Origin: Cercophora sp. LCS_1
Lineage: Eukaryota; Ascomycota; Sordariomycetes; Sordariales; Lasiosphaeriaceae
Assembly (NCBI GenBank): GCA_036250225.1
Contig: JAPZLL010000006.1
Span: 186,001 to 250,000, forward strand
Direction: 5' to 3'
Length of the DNA: 64,000 nucleotides
The first letter of the stretch is position 1; every line of letters starts with the position of its first letter. Of the stretch, positions 12,453 through 23,016 are shown in pieces. The notes under the pieces are model-generated. The model was given only the letters and a program-made list of their open reading frames with translations. It did no database searches and was not told where the DNA came from. A program made the position numbers and the translations under genes.

Positions 12453-12610
12453 GCTTTGTTGGTTGTATTCGTATTTGTGGGATAGGCTAGACTGCATTGT
12501 AGGAACTTCTCACTACAAATCGCCAGTTTTATTTTACCTGTCTTGGCCCATGGCGTGGCCAGAATGTTGACCTTTTTTTTTCTTCCCAGCCTTGAGAGGG
12601 CCAAAGATGA

Positions 12611-13306
12611 TCAACTCTTTTCAACAACTTTCCAAACATCTCCTCCAACCTTGACCTCGTCGTCCACCACCGCCTCACCACCAAGATAACCCACCCAATC
12701 CGTGGGTACCTCGGCCTGTCCAATCCTCACCTTCTTCACCCACTCCCCACCATCCCAAACCAATCTCTCAACCGTAACATCACCCTCCCCACTCCCAGTC
12801 CTCACAATAGCCTGTATATACTTGCCCAGCCTCACCGCCAGCCCCCTCCGCCCGTCCTTCTCCAACTTTAACACCAAACAACCAACCCCATGGACGGCCT
12901 CCACGTCTTCGGACTTCCAAACCTCCTCATAGTCCCCCAACTCTCCTGTCGCAGGATTCAACATCCGTCCCTTCTCGAGTATCGTCCCATCAGCTTGGGG
13001 GTGGTTATCCCCTTCATCAGCCACCCCATCGACGGACGCAGCGCGCGAGCTGATCCAATGCGTCCATTTGCAATGCGAGTACGCTGCACCGTCTGGCGTC
13101 TTGAGCTCGGTGGAGTCTGAGGACCCGGCAATAGCCCAGTCGAGCGCAGCAGGGGTATACGTCCCGTTAGGCGAGGATTGGGCGTTGAGGAGGAGGCGGA
13201 CGTCGACGAAGCGACGCTCAGGGGAGGTCAAAACTATGGTCGAAGTTGGCTCCGATGCTGGTGAGGGCAGCCATCGGATGGAGACACGGTGAGATATATC
13301 GGCCAT
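12611..13306 (-). CDS. HRI1: HRI1 family protein
   Basis: Homologue of yeast Hri1, a conserved two-lobed beta-barrel protein that interacts with casein kinase Hrr25; its biochemical role is poorly known. Single exon, 231 residues, close to the yeast protein (about 244). Recognisable blocks are SIRWLP at the start, LDWAIAGSS, CKWTHWISSR, GRMLNPATGELGDYEEVWK and RGLAVRLGKYIQAIVRTG. The two similar lobes end at WKVVEKS. The start at 13306 (MADISHRVSIRW) fits the family; the frame is open upstream for 63 codons but that part is low-complexity and unlike the family. Probably a housekeeping gene. Confidence 0.85.
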   Translation of the reverse strand: MADISHRVSIRWLPSPASEPTSTIVLTSPERRFVDVRLLLNAQSSPNGTYTPAALDWAIAGSSDSTELKTPDGAAYSHCKWTHWISSRAASVDGVADEGDNHPQADGTILEKGRMLNPATGELGDYEEVWKSEDVEAVHGVGCLVLKLEKDGRRGLAVRLGKYIQAIVRTGSGEGDVTVERLVWDGGEWVKKVRIGQAEVPTDWVGYLGGEAVVDDEVKVGGDVWKVVEKS

Positions 13307-13560
13307 ATTGGGAGTGAGGGCCGAGTTTGAGATGACGGGAGTTTGGATGAGAATGAGATGGAGTGCGTGAGTGTTGATGAGCTGAAAGCTGAGAAGCGGG
13401 GAAGGTTCAAACCGGCGGACCCTAACCCTGTTGTTACAATGACATTGGCAGCTGGCGACTGCTGCGCAAAAAAAAAAGACACCCTTTCTCACCATGCGTT
13501 TGACTTGTGGTTTGGATTGGCGAAAGGAGAATTGGGGGCGTTCCAGGGAGCAAAAAGAAG

Positions 13561-13650
13561 TCTCCTCGACCGGAATCGAGCCGGTGACCTTTCGGTATAC
13601 AATGTTTAACGATTACAGCCGAACGTGATAGCCAACTACACCACAAGGAG
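13561..13650 (-). tRNA. tRNA-Tyr (GTA) with a 16-nt intron
   Basis: Read on the minus strand, the cloverleaf is complete. The acceptor stem CTCCTTG/CGAGGAG has C1-G72 and discriminator A73, the eukaryotic tyrosine identity set. The D-arm has G18-G19. The anticodon stem is TTCGG/CCGAA, the T-stem ACCGG/CCGGT. After removing a 16-nt intron at 13612-13597, at the canonical position after nucleotide 37, the anticodon loop reads CTGTAAA with anticodon GTA. The mature length is 74 nt. The T-loop reads CTCGATT, with C rather than T at position 54. A T-run at about 13556-13550 serves as Pol III terminator. Confidence 0.9.
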
Positions 13651-14352
13651 TTGATTCGATGTGGGAACGGTTGGGTAAACTTGGTGGAGAAGGGGCCAAG
13701 CTGTTGGGGGGTTGTTGTGGGCCATCTCCACATCTGGCGCGCAACCCGCGACCTTGAACTTGATAGACTTTGGGTGAGATTTTTGAATTGAGATTGGCTG
13801 TTGACATGGGTCGGGATGAATCACTTTCATCTTATTTCGTCTTGTTCGATTTTAGGAGGGGACTATGGAAAGGTGTTGCGTTCAGACGGTTCTCCGTCGT
13901 CACATCCATGTCAGCTCCACCCTTTCAATGTCACGGTGACTTGTTGGCTTGCATCTAGTGAAAAAAATGGTCGATCAAGCCCTTCAGGGAATTTCTATAC
14001 TGTGTGTCCAAGTTTAACGGACGACAGAGGACCCGCGATTCGAGATTCACGTGGGGGTACCCTTGTGACTATAATGTTGTTCTAGAGCATAAAAAGGAGT
14101 AAACCCGGCCTTGAGTCAGCTCAGTGCTTAGTAGTTGGACCGGGTAATGGGAAGAGGACCATCGGTTCATCCCGCTGAATTAATTGCTGATAAGGCTTAT
14201 TAGCCGCCATCCAGGCTCGTCTACGTTTAGATGACGACACGGACGGTTTTCCCCACCTGTACCCGGTTCTACTTGTGTTTGTTGTCGACGGAGGCTTGAT
14301 GTTCATTCTATGCTGTGACTCACCTGGAACTTCAGCCAAGAAACGCACTACA
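13651..14352. other. Intergenic region with TATA-like box
   Basis: It contains the 5' flank of the small secreted-protein gene, with CATAAAAAG at 14088-14096, about 260 bases before the ATG. I see no other gene. Confidence 0.4.
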
Positions 14353-14918
14353 ATGGGATTGACACGTCTCGCCCTCGCCTTGGCCTTGGCCAACATCTTC
14401 ACCCCATGCTTGACAACCCGACTCGAGAAACGAGACTGCCCAATCCCAAAATGGTCCGTCGAGTCAGTTAGCGCCACCTACAGCGACGACACGTACGTCC
14501 CGGGACAGGTCCTCTTCACCGTTACCAATACCTTGACCAATGCGACAGAGACGCTCAACTGTCCTATTCAGTTCAACACCGTTTGCACCATGGATGGCAC
14601 ACCCGGGGATCCCGCACTACAGGTTTATCTCCAGGTTAACATTGACTTCGCATGGGTTACCTTCAATAAGACGTGGAGCTGTGAGACGGATCATCAGGCA
14701 GATCCGACTCGGTGAGCTGAAGAGAGAAGTGCTGAAGGTTGGTTCATGCTGACAACAACAGGCCCCGGTTCGTGTATGGCTACGGGGAGTTTGACCTGCA
14801 TTGTCCGGAAGAGGTGACAGAGACTATGACCTGCACGGGACTTGGTGGAGGTCCGCTGCTCATTGAGACGAGCATTTTTACGCCCGAGCCGGAGGTTGAG
14901 TTTGAGGATGAGGAGTGA
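14353..14918 (+). CDS. Small secreted Cys protein with Kex2 site
   Basis: Two exons (14353-14711 and 14762-14918, intron 50 nt) give 171 residues. The start MGLTRLALALALANIF is a signal peptide with a hydrophobic core to about residue 20. LEKR at residues 24-27 is a Kex2-type processing site, so the mature protein probably starts at D28. The mature part has six cysteines, enough for three disulfides, a run of possible N-glycosylation sites (NAT, NKT) and an acidic tail ending in EFEDEE. The donor GTGAGC and acceptor ACAG keep frame through TR|PRFVYGYGEFDLHC. I do not recognise a family. The size and pattern are those of small secreted or effector-like proteins. Confidence 0.7.
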
Positions 14919-14978
14919 GTGTTATAACAAGGTCAAACTGCCCTCGCAATATGGAGATACTGCCTGATTCTTCAAGTC

Positions 14979-17015
14979 TCATGACTTGAATGGCGCGATA
15001 ACAATGCAGCCAAATGCGTAGGATATATACATGATAAAGGGCATTACAAAAAGAAAAATCAGAGATGAAGGAACACTTCTATTCCCCACGTCCGTAGAAA
15101 CTATCGTGAAACTGAACAGGCTCGGCGCTTGATAGGTGAACTGGATCCCGCCAGCGAGTAAGAAAATTGCTACCTGCCGCCATCGCCTGCCCTTGATTTT
15201 CCTTGGTGCCATCAAATCGTCCAAACACATACCCAGAAGCATAGCGCTGGCACATGCAGGCACAAGAGACAACACCATGTACAGCGTTGCCGGGGCCTGC
15301 ATCCAAGCCTCGTAAAGGGTGAACATCGGTTCAAAATCGAACCCAAAGTTGAAGACAGACCCAAACATGGCACATGTGACGGCAAAGATTGTGCCGCAGA
15401 GCGCAACGGCTGTCGGGCCGACGCACGTCAATTTTCCGTAGTAGCCTGCGCTGAAAAGCTCCTGGGCTTTTGGAATCCCACTTGGGACAGGTGTTTGGGA
15501 TGCAGAAATGCGTGGCGGAAGCGGCGGGGGTGACTCGGGTGCTTGGCCTGGACAGGTGTGTTTCGTGGTTTGTGCCGAACGTGAAAAGAATGCCCCGGCA
15601 ATGCTAAACAATGGTGTAGCCAGCAGGAGAACCGGTAAGATCTGGCCAAAGGTCCATTCCGTTTCTTCTTCGAGAACGCGACGATCCTGGGTGCTGCGTG
15701 CGGCGAGAAGTTTGACTGTTCCCCAGAGCAAGGTGGACAGCAGCCAGTAAATCTGCGGATGTCAGTTCTCTCTCAGTCACGTCTTGCGTTGCAAGAGATA
15801 CATACATCTGACAACATTGAGTTCCACAGGTCGGCGTGAAGACGAATCGAATAGAAAAATGCCAATAGTGGCCGAACAAGTAGCTTGAATCGGAGACCCC
15901 CGCCTCCAGGGGCTGGTGATAGCCCGCTCGCACCTGACAGTTTGCCAAGTTGTCGTTGTGCCCATTCGCTCAATGGCTTGCGAGTCCAACAGTATACAAA
16001 GTTAGATAACACAGGGAAAAGCTTCACTGTGTGGGTCACGAAGCTAAACACCAAGAGGAAAAGAGAAAACGCCGTTGCTTGAAGGGCGCCGTTCGCGACG
16101 AAACTGGAGTACAAGTCTGGGCTGCACGTTTTTCTGGAGGACGTGAACGGAATGCAGTACACCGCTGCCCAGATGTGAAGGGCAGAACGCTGGTCGTAGA
16201 AGCAAACTGCGGGGATTGCCTGGATTTCGGAGAGGTCAAAGGATCGGACGTTGCCGACCGTCTCGGGTCGCACCTTAAACATGTCCCTTTCATATTCTCC
16301 TCGCCAGGAAAAATAAGCCGTCGGGGTAAGAGCTGAAGCAAGCAAGGCCATGTTGGCCAGACTCAGGAAATATCGGACATTTCTTTTCCAAGGGTTCTCC
16401 ACAAGATGTTCTCGAATGGCGGTGAGGGCCGGAAGATGTGTCACAGCTGAGAACCAAGCCAGATAGACGATAATCTGCCAGTGGTATGACGATAAGCCGC
16501 AGTTCAGAACGATGAAACCGCTGATGAGAATGGCCAAGCCGGTCAGGAGCTGGATATCACAGAGATGCAAGATAATCTGGATACAAATGAGTTTTTGGTA
16601 ATCATAGCTCTGGCGGAACGTTCACCACTGACCTCGCTGAACATGTTGGATAGTACGACTCGATCGGGGAAGATGGCTTTCGCGAAAGGCAGTCGGCTGA
16701 CAGTTTTGCGCCCAAGCGAGCGGATACATCCGATGAGTTTGACATCGATGGGGTTGGGGCGCGAAGGCGATGACGATGAAAGATGTCGAGAATAAGGGTC
16801 GTAAGCGAGGACGTAGTCGCATACAAGTATGAGCAAGATCAGGTAGCCAGTTCCCACGAATGCGATCAACACCTGAGGCGAGCGCTTTGGTCAGGGTCGA
16901 CACGGGAAAGAAGAAGCAGAATCGGACTTACCCCTGTGCCGGATATATCGTTGTTTGCATCAAGCTCCTTTGGTTCGAGGTTGAAGCAATCGGGGTTTGC
17001 ACAACGCTTTGACAT
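14979..17015 (-). CDS. Polytopic membrane protein, unknown family
   Basis: Four minus-strand exons, 17015-16932, 16872-16633, 16576-15806 and 15752-14979, all join in phase 0 and give 622 residues. Donors are GTAAGT, GTCAGT and GTATGT. The N-terminus MSKRCANPDCFN has a C-x4-C pair and a short soluble stretch before the first helix (VLIAFVGTGYLILLILVCDYV). I count about nine to eleven hydrophobic helices, with a Pro-rich cytosolic or luminal loop (PESPPPLPPRISASQTPVPS) before the last group. There is no transporter signature, no GPCR motif and no catalytic residue pattern I know. It looks like one of the large orphan membrane proteins common in Sordariomycetes. The exon structure is well supported; the function is unknown. 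Confidence 0.7.
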
Positions 17016-17959
17016 TGTTGAGCGCGAAAGCCCCCTAACCAAGGGCCTTTTGGGGAGCAGGCGTATGTGTGGCGAGGAAATGAAAAAGACAGGATCTGTT
17101 GCGGCGCCCCCTGGCCGATGGTTCGAACGGCGCAATCACCTTGTAACACGCTGTTCAATACTAAAGGTGAAGAGAGAAAGAGATTTTTTGCTCGCTCTAG
17201 GCCTGTGAGCACTTGGCGCTGGTAAAGTAGGAACGAAAAGGTGGCGCGGCGAACCGCGTGTAACAGGGACCAATCGACACACCTGTCCCGATCCCCCTCG
17301 TTTCACGCTGTGCCGTAGCAATTCGGCTGACTGCATGCAGGGCATTCCGCCATGAGGTTGCAACAATATCCCAGCAACGTTTCGCATTGTACCTATTGCA
17401 CAACTCCAAGAGGGCTGTAGATTTTTCTTCACATTGCTACCTAGCCTTGGCATTCCTCCACGCACAACCGACCCCTCTGTATCACGATTACCGTCCAATA
17501 CCGTAAGCAGGGCGGTACGCACGCAATTGAACAAGCTGTTGCCGTCAACTCTCGGCCATGTACGACAATTTCCCATTGAGGGTCATTTCAGGAGTTGGAG
17601 TCGTTCGTTATGATTCTTTTCGAGTGTTCAGCGAAGGTCGCACAAATCAGGCCCACATTTCACAGGGTGCTGAGTCCCACTGGCGGATATCCAAAGCCGG
17701 GACCGATCTTGATTGTTTGCAGATTCACACATACGGTCCTGGGTTCTCTGGTAGCCGAGAACATATCCGGCTCACCTCCGGCCTAGTGCTAATGGCGTTT
17801 TTGACTTTTTCTTGCGGCATCTGTTCAACCTCATTCCAACTTACCCGCAGGGTATAAATTCTCAATACGGAGCTGGAAATCGGCCATTTCGTCTTCCAAC
17901 TTTCTCTCATCAAAATCCTGACCCTTCGTTGATAACTACATAAGGAAAAGCGCAACATC
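17016..17959. other. Intergenic region with TATA box
   Basis: TATAAA lies at 17853-17858, about 105 bases before the ATG of the decayed gene at 17960, so that gene once had a normal promoter. Nothing else is evident. Confidence 0.4.
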
Positions 17960-18721
17960 ATGTCTGAACGGCAGAGCACAACGCCACCAGCAGGGCCCAC
18001 GGCATCGAATCTTCAATCAGAGGCCAGAAATCTGTGCGAAAAGCTGAAAATCTTGGTGAGTTCAGTCAACCATCCTCATTTCACATCTTCACGCGAACCC
18101 CCACGTCTAACGAATCCCATCTTAGCTGATCCAACCCAAGTCATATCACGACTACTACGTCTCAATCCCCTAGTGTTTTACGGATGCAAGCATCGCCTAT
18201 CTCTGCAAAGAGACGTAGAAGGCCGACCGGAGCGTTGTCATCATCATCGTATCCATGGGGCACTCTGGGGGGAGTGTCGTGTCGAGATCATGCTCCGGAG
18301 CCTGAGGCTGGATGCACGCGCCACCGTGATGATGGCTTCGACTTGTCGTCAATGGCTTGCCTGGTGACGTTTCAATAGTCGACAACATCGTGTTCATCGA
18401 CTTTGGTTATTCTATTATTCCAACATGGTACACCGAGTGTGTCCGAGTTCTTTGTGACGATGAAAGCTCGGGCGATGTGTTTACCGTTGTCGCCCAGCAG
18501 TAAGTCGAGAGACTTGGTTGGCTGTTATTCCAGTGTAATGGAACGTGCTGACATGTAGCTTCAGCGATGTGGAGGGTTTTTTACGTCTTCAGGAGAGGGC
18601 AGGGTAGAAGTTTGAGGAATATCAGTGGAAACCTGGTGAGGTGGCGTACTGGCTGGAAAGGCTTAAGAAGGTGGCCCGACGTAACAGACGGGCTAGGCTC
18701 AGTCCTCTTCCTGTGTATTAA
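17960..18721 (+). pseudogene. Decayed gene of unknown function
   Basis: The 5' part looks like a real gene: ATG, 32 codons (17960-18055), a GTGAGT donor and a CTTAG acceptor at 18125, then 15 codons before TAG at 18171 and a second in-frame TAG at 18216. Beyond these, coding-like text continues in shifting frames: SVVIIIVSMGHSGGSVVS near 18232, then VDNIVFIDFGYSIIPTWY near 18380, a possible second intron at about 18500-18560, and a tail ending VARRNRRARLSPLPVY at 18721, itself interrupted by one TAG. At least three stops and two frameshifts are needed to read it. TAG stops where CAG would fit suggest C-to-T change. Family not recognised. Confidence 0.5.
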
Positions 18722-19174
18722 TTAGCCCTGGGAGTCTCATCCATTCTGAAAAAAAAAAAGGGGTTTCGGCATCCGTTACCGGACTGCAAGTGGCGTTTCA
18801 ACGTGGCATCAGGGCAGAATATGTCTAGAGCGCGGGGCGACGATACTCTGAAATGCTGAGAACCGTACTCGAATGGACTGTCGTCCTTGTCCCTAGCGGA
18901 ATAAACGACATACACCAGGTAGTCGAAGTGCTATCTATTTACCAAGGACAGCCGTTTTTGGCACATCCCATTTTGCTTTCCTTCATATCCTCGCATAAGG
19001 TAACACGAACCCACGTATATGTAGACATATTGACACACATGCCCACACTGGAGGCACTGCCTTTTTAGTATCTCAATCTTTATGTTTATTATAGCTCCGG
19101 GCTTTTTAAAGAGTAATTTATGTCTGTTAAATAGGGATTTATGTCTTTCTTTCTTTTTTTTTTTCTTTTTTTTT
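18722..19174. other. Intergenic region
   Basis: AT-richer than its surroundings, with A- and T-runs near 18750 and 19150-19174. No gene seen; it leads into the homopolymer and gap region. Confidence 0.35.
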
Positions 19175-19241
19175 GGGGGGGGGGGGGGGGGTGGGCAAAA
19201 AAACAAGGGTTATTTGTGTGCGAAAGGACCANNNNNNNNNN

Positions 19242-19297
<56 letters not shown>
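19175..19297. other. Assembly gap with homopolymer flanks
   Basis: A run of 17 G (19175-19191) is followed by 40 bases, 10 N (19232-19241) and then 56 C (19242-19297). The text after the G-run and the text after the C-run are near copies: TTATTTGTGTGCGAAAGGACC on the left and TTATGTGTGTGCGAGAGGACG on the right. This is most simply an assembler joining poor reads across a poly-G/C tract, so local sequence and spacing here are unreliable. Confidence 0.85.
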
Positions 19298-19465
19298 ACC
19301 CATAAAAACTATGGTTATGTGTGTGCGAGAGGACGAAATGGAGGGTGGAAAGTGGCTCTTATACCACGCCCAAATGATTCAATTGAGGTTCAATTTTGCT
19401 TGAAACACTACCATAAATGTGTTAGTATTCTCTACTGATGCCTATTGATCATTACAACACCCACA

Positions 19466-20695
19466 TCAAACATCTTCTGACGTCTCTTGAAGGTACTCGC
19501 AAGCGAGCAGTCCAAACTTGACAATCGGAAAGTTAGCGGAGGGTGGAAACCTCGTGGACGCCTCGGCGGCATAATCGTTGAGCTTTTGGACAAATTCATC
19601 TGCACACGAATAGTTCCAAAACGGCCCCTCACGCTTATCTTTGTGCACATATCCTCCATGCCAAGGTTGAAGTTTGAAATCGTCGGTGAAGTTGAGGTCG
19701 TCTTCTACCTTGAGCTCGCTGGTCTTGACCTCAACAAATCGGCAGTTGGAACCGAGGAACGCATCCCTTCCGTTCTCACCCTGTTTCACTTTTATTTCGC
19801 CCTCATCGTTCGATACCTCCTCGTCCGATTCGTCGTCGGTAGACCACTCGTCCTCAAAATTACGATGGATTCGGTAGTCGATGAACCAAAAGTTGAAGGG
19901 CGTTTGGCAGGCCAAAAGAACGAGGCTCTCGATGAACATTAAGGCTGCCTGCTCCGGTTCATCCGTTGTCGGTACGGCGGCGTGGTCCCAGCATGGATCG
20001 TATTCCAGAGCAATGTGGCGACGGACTTCGGAAACCTGCGGATCGTGTTTATGGATCTGGTTCCACTTCCCTTCTAAGCACTTGTAACTTGGGATGCTGT
20101 CCCACACCATATTCCAGGGAAGGGATGGGAGGCATTGAGGCGGCTGCAAGATGAAAAGATCTTGGTCCGGGAACACTGTGAAGTAACGACGCGAGCCGCC
20201 GTCTGAGGCAGCAAAGGTGACTACCTCCGGAAGCGTGAACAGACCACGCCCCTCCAGGAAACTGCTTAACTCTTCGGGGCTCCATTGGGCTCGTCTTCGC
20301 GTGGAGTGGAGAAATTCAGTCCTCACGGCCAGCTGTGACTCTTTGCAAGCTGTCCAAAGCCCGCTGTCTGTAAGATACGTGGAAGGGTTGTTGCGGGTCC
20401 ACGAAATCGGTTCCTTCGCCTGTTCTTCCGGCCAGAACAGAATATTGTTCTTGGCTATGCACTGCGGTGCTGCGAGGCGGGGCGCATCGAGGAGCTCTCG
20501 GAGGCGAATTGGGTAGTCCGCATCGCAAATAATTTCTCGAGTGGTCTCGTGCTCTCGACCTTCGCTGGTAGAATCTTTGACGTCGTACGCTCGGAATAGG
20601 TGGACTCCAGGGACTGCTGGGCGAACTGCTAATGTCCAGATGTGGTCCCTCAGCTCGCGCGGGAGTCTCAGGAAAGGATGGAAAGTCGTTGCCAT
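19466..20695 (-). CDS. 2EXR-domain protein
   Basis: Single-exon gene of 409 residues. The N-terminus FHPFLRLPRELRDHIWTLA, followed by PGVHLF, is the signature of the fungal 2EXR family, an F-box-like fold of unknown function abundant in Sordariomycetes and Leotiomycetes. More 2EXR-type text follows (NNPSTYLTDSGLWTACKESQLAVRTEF). The C-terminal third is acidic (DDESDEEVSNDEGE) with no known domain. ATG 20695 puts the signature five residues from the start as usual; the frame stays open to 20788 without an earlier conserved motif. It is divergent from a HET gene that starts about 320 bases away, a pairing often seen in fungal accessory DNA. Function unknown. Confidence 0.8.
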   Translation of the reverse strand: MATTFHPFLRLPRELRDHIWTLAVRPAVPGVHLFRAYDVKDSTSEGREHETTREIICDADYPIRLRELLDAPRLAAPQCIAKNNILFWPEEQAKEPISWTRNNPSTYLTDSGLWTACKESQLAVRTEFLHSTRRRAQWSPEELSSFLEGRGLFTLPEVVTFAASDGGSRRYFTVFPDQDLFILQPPQCLPSLPWNMVWDSIPSYKCLEGKWNQIHKHDPQVSEVRRHIALEYDPCWDHAAVPTTDEPEQAALMFIESLVLLACQTPFNFWFIDYRIHRNFEDEWSTDDESDEEVSNDEGEIKVKQGENGRDAFLGSNCRFVEVKTSELKVEDDLNFTDDFKLQPWHGGYVHKDKREGPFWNYSCADEFVQKLNDYAAEASTRFPPSANFPIVKFGLLACEYLQETSEDV

Positions 20696-21018
20696 TCTGA
20701 TCAAAGCCGCAGGCTTAGAGCGGCGGCGCTCGGCGAGGCTCCAGGGAGGCTTCCGATTCGGGTTGGTTGCATGGACGAGGAAGGCCAAGAAGCGATCGCG
20801 GGGCGCGAAGATCCCTGTAATCTGCAGCGCAAAGTGCTGGGGCCTGCGCCTTCCCGATCAAAAGCGCGAGGTCTGCAGGTGCGGCCTCAGCTGGACCTAC
20901 TGCGCTGCGCTGGGGCCATTGCTCAGTTCCCCAAGTCTTCTGCTTCATGGTTAGACCTGGGTCATCAGCCTGGATCGAATAGGTGCCTCGACAACAGGCG
21001 CAAAGCGACCGGCCAGCA

Positions 21019-23016
21019 ATGGAAAAGAATTTTGCGACCCCGATGTTCCAGTACACTCCGTTGCTTGGGCCGCGCAACATTCGAGTGTTGGTCCTCCAGC
21101 CAGCACTCCGAGCCAGCGATCCGATCTGCTGCTCCTTCCAACAAACCTCGCTGGACGAGGACGCGACTTCCCGAAGCCCATACGAAGCTGTTTCGTACGT
21201 CTGGGGAGCCCCGAGCGGCACGAAACGCGTCCTTGTCGATGGCCAGACAGCTTTTGTCACACCCAATTGCGAAGAGGCCCTCCTCCAGCTCCGCAGAATG
21301 TTCAAACCACGCAATCTCTGGGTAGATGCGTTATGCATCGACCAAAGCTCGGTCGCGGAAAAGAATCAACAAGTCCCCATGATGGCCGACATCTACCGCT
21401 GCGCAGTGGGCACTATTCTGTGGCTCGGTCCGGACAGCGACCCCGAGCTGTCTGGGGTTCTTGGGCGAGCTGCGAGGTATGGAGGCGCCGTACAGCAGCT
21501 GAGGCGCACGTTTAGAAGCATCAGGCCTGACACCTCGTACTGGAGCTCTCAGAGGCACTCAACGATCTACATCCTCAACGACACCGAAAATGCCCGGATA
21601 CACAGGTTGTGCCAAGACAGATGGTTCAGCAGGATTTGGACCGTTCAGGAGTTCCTCGTTTCAAAGACAGCCGTTTTCCGCATGGGTGGAGTAGAGTGCC
21701 CGGCTATCAGTCTCTCTTCCTACTATCACATGGGTGGTAGCATTGTGTCACGAACCGATCTTGAACACTACACCTTGAGGAACTCCCTGTTGGATTTCCG
21801 ACTCGACCGCGAGGAGACTTTCTACGAATTTCTGCATTTGGTGATCAAACTGTGCGCCCTCAACGATGCGACCGACGCACGCGACAAAGTCTACGGTATC
21901 TTCTCCTATCTCACGTCCCAGTTTCCCGACTTTGATCTACCGCCAGTCGATTACCAGAAGCCACTTCACGAGGTCTACGAGCTGTTCACACGAGCGGTAA
22001 TCGCCAGGACAAATAGTCTGTGGGTAGTGGGGTTGATCAATCCGGCGCCAGAAGACACCTCAGGAGAACCGCACCCAATTCCGTCCTGGGTTCTTGACCT
22101 TCGGGACCCCATGGTAGTGGGGTCTGATTGGGACTCGAGACATACGTCGGATTGGAGTAGGGGGTACTATGTTAAGCGACCAGAACAAACTGTCTTCAAA
22201 GAGCCAAATCGATTAAACGTTCCCGGCCAACTTCGCGTTCGGGCCAGGAAAATCGGAAAGGTGGCACAGACAACGGGGCGGATGCCTTCGTGGGGCGCTG
22301 GGCCAGGTCAGAAAGCAACCCAAGAAGAAATGGATCTCGCGCGTACAGCCTGTTTATCCGAATGGACCGCCCTTTGCATCGATCTCGATATGCGCGAGCA
22401 GGATCGCCGTGAGCAGACCCGGCTCGAACAGGAACAAGATCTTGCCGTTCGGCGGTTGGTTGCCGAACAACAAGGATCGAGAATTGAGAGCTGGGTTTTG
22501 AATACCCCAACAGTCCCCTTGCCAGAGTCATCCCAGAGTCCTTACCAAAACACCATGGAACACATCACTAAGGAGCTTAAGTACTTGCGTTTACGACACG
22601 AGCCGATAGTAGTCAACGAAGATGCAATCAGTCTCGACAGTTTATCGCTTCGGGGTCTTCCCAAGGAAAAGGCGATCGAAAAAGCACTCAAAAAAAAGAG
22701 GGAAGCCAAGAAACAAGCGGAAAAGGGTCCAGACACCTTCGATGGGAGCCCAGAAGTTCACGACGGGTGTCTTCTGTTTGCCACGGCCGACGGACACCTG
22801 GCTCAAAGTCAGGGCAATGTACGAAAAGGAGACGGGGTGTATCTGGTTGAAGGGTCGACATTTCCAATGGTGTTGCGACGGGTGAGAAGAGGAAAGGAGT
22901 ACACTGTCGTCGGAAAAGCACGGATGTTCAAAACGCCCTCCGAGAAGACGAGCGACGAACTGGACTCAAGCGCGCTGGGCGATGACCCAAAGGCCCGCGA
23001 CGTCATTCTTGTCTGA
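21019..23016 (+). CDS. HET-domain protein with C-terminal coiled coil
   Basis: Intact single-exon HET protein of 665 residues. The domain blocks are YEAVSYVWGAPSG, then LWVDALCIDQSSVAEKNQQV with MMADIYRCAVGTILWLGPDSD, and RWFSRIWTVQEFLVSKTAV. The family segment DARDKVYGIFSYL and the closing PSWVLDL follow. After the HET region come two charged helices likely to form coiled coils: REQDRREQTRLEQEQDLAVRR and KEKAIEKALKKKREAKKQAE. The C-terminal block GDGVYLVEGSTFPMVLRR is typical of full-length HET proteins. ATG 21019 is the first in the frame. No NLR or ankyrin module is attached. It would act as an allorecognition or cell-death component; partner unknown. Confidence 0.88.
   Translation: MEKNFATPMFQYTPLLGPRNIRVLVLQPALRASDPICCSFQQTSLDEDATSRSPYEAVSYVWGAPSGTKRVLVDGQTAFVTPNCEEALLQLRRMFKPRNLWVDALCIDQSSVAEKNQQVPMMADIYRCAVGTILWLGPDSDPELSGVLGRAARYGGAVQQLRRTFRSIRPDTSYWSSQRHSTIYILNDTENARIHRLCQDRWFSRIWTVQEFLVSKTAVFRMGGVECPAISLSSYYHMGGSIVSRTDLEHYTLRNSLLDFRLDREETFYEFLHLVIKLCALNDATDARDKVYGIFSYLTSQFPDFDLPPVDYQKPLHEVYELFTRAVIARTNSLWVVGLINPAPEDTSGEPHPIPSWVLDLRDPMVVGSDWDSRHTSDWSRGYYVKRPEQTVFKEPNRLNVPGQLRVRARKIGKVAQTTGRMPSWGAGPGQKATQEEMDLARTACLSEWTALCIDLDMREQDRREQTRLEQEQDLAVRRLVAEQQGSRIESWVLNTPTVPLPESSQSPYQNTMEHITKELKYLRLRHEPIVVNEDAISLDSLSLRGLPKEKAIEKALKKKREAKKQAEKGPDTFDGSPEVHDGCLLFATADGHLAQSQGNVRKGDGVYLVEGSTFPMVLRRVRRGKEYTVVGKARMFKTPSEKTSDELDSSALGDDPKARDVILV

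Noticed and set aside
14120..14160. 5S rRNA-like text (TTAGTAGTTGGACCGGGTAATGGG)
   Set aside because: Only the internal box resembles 5S; the 5' half and the closing helix are missing.
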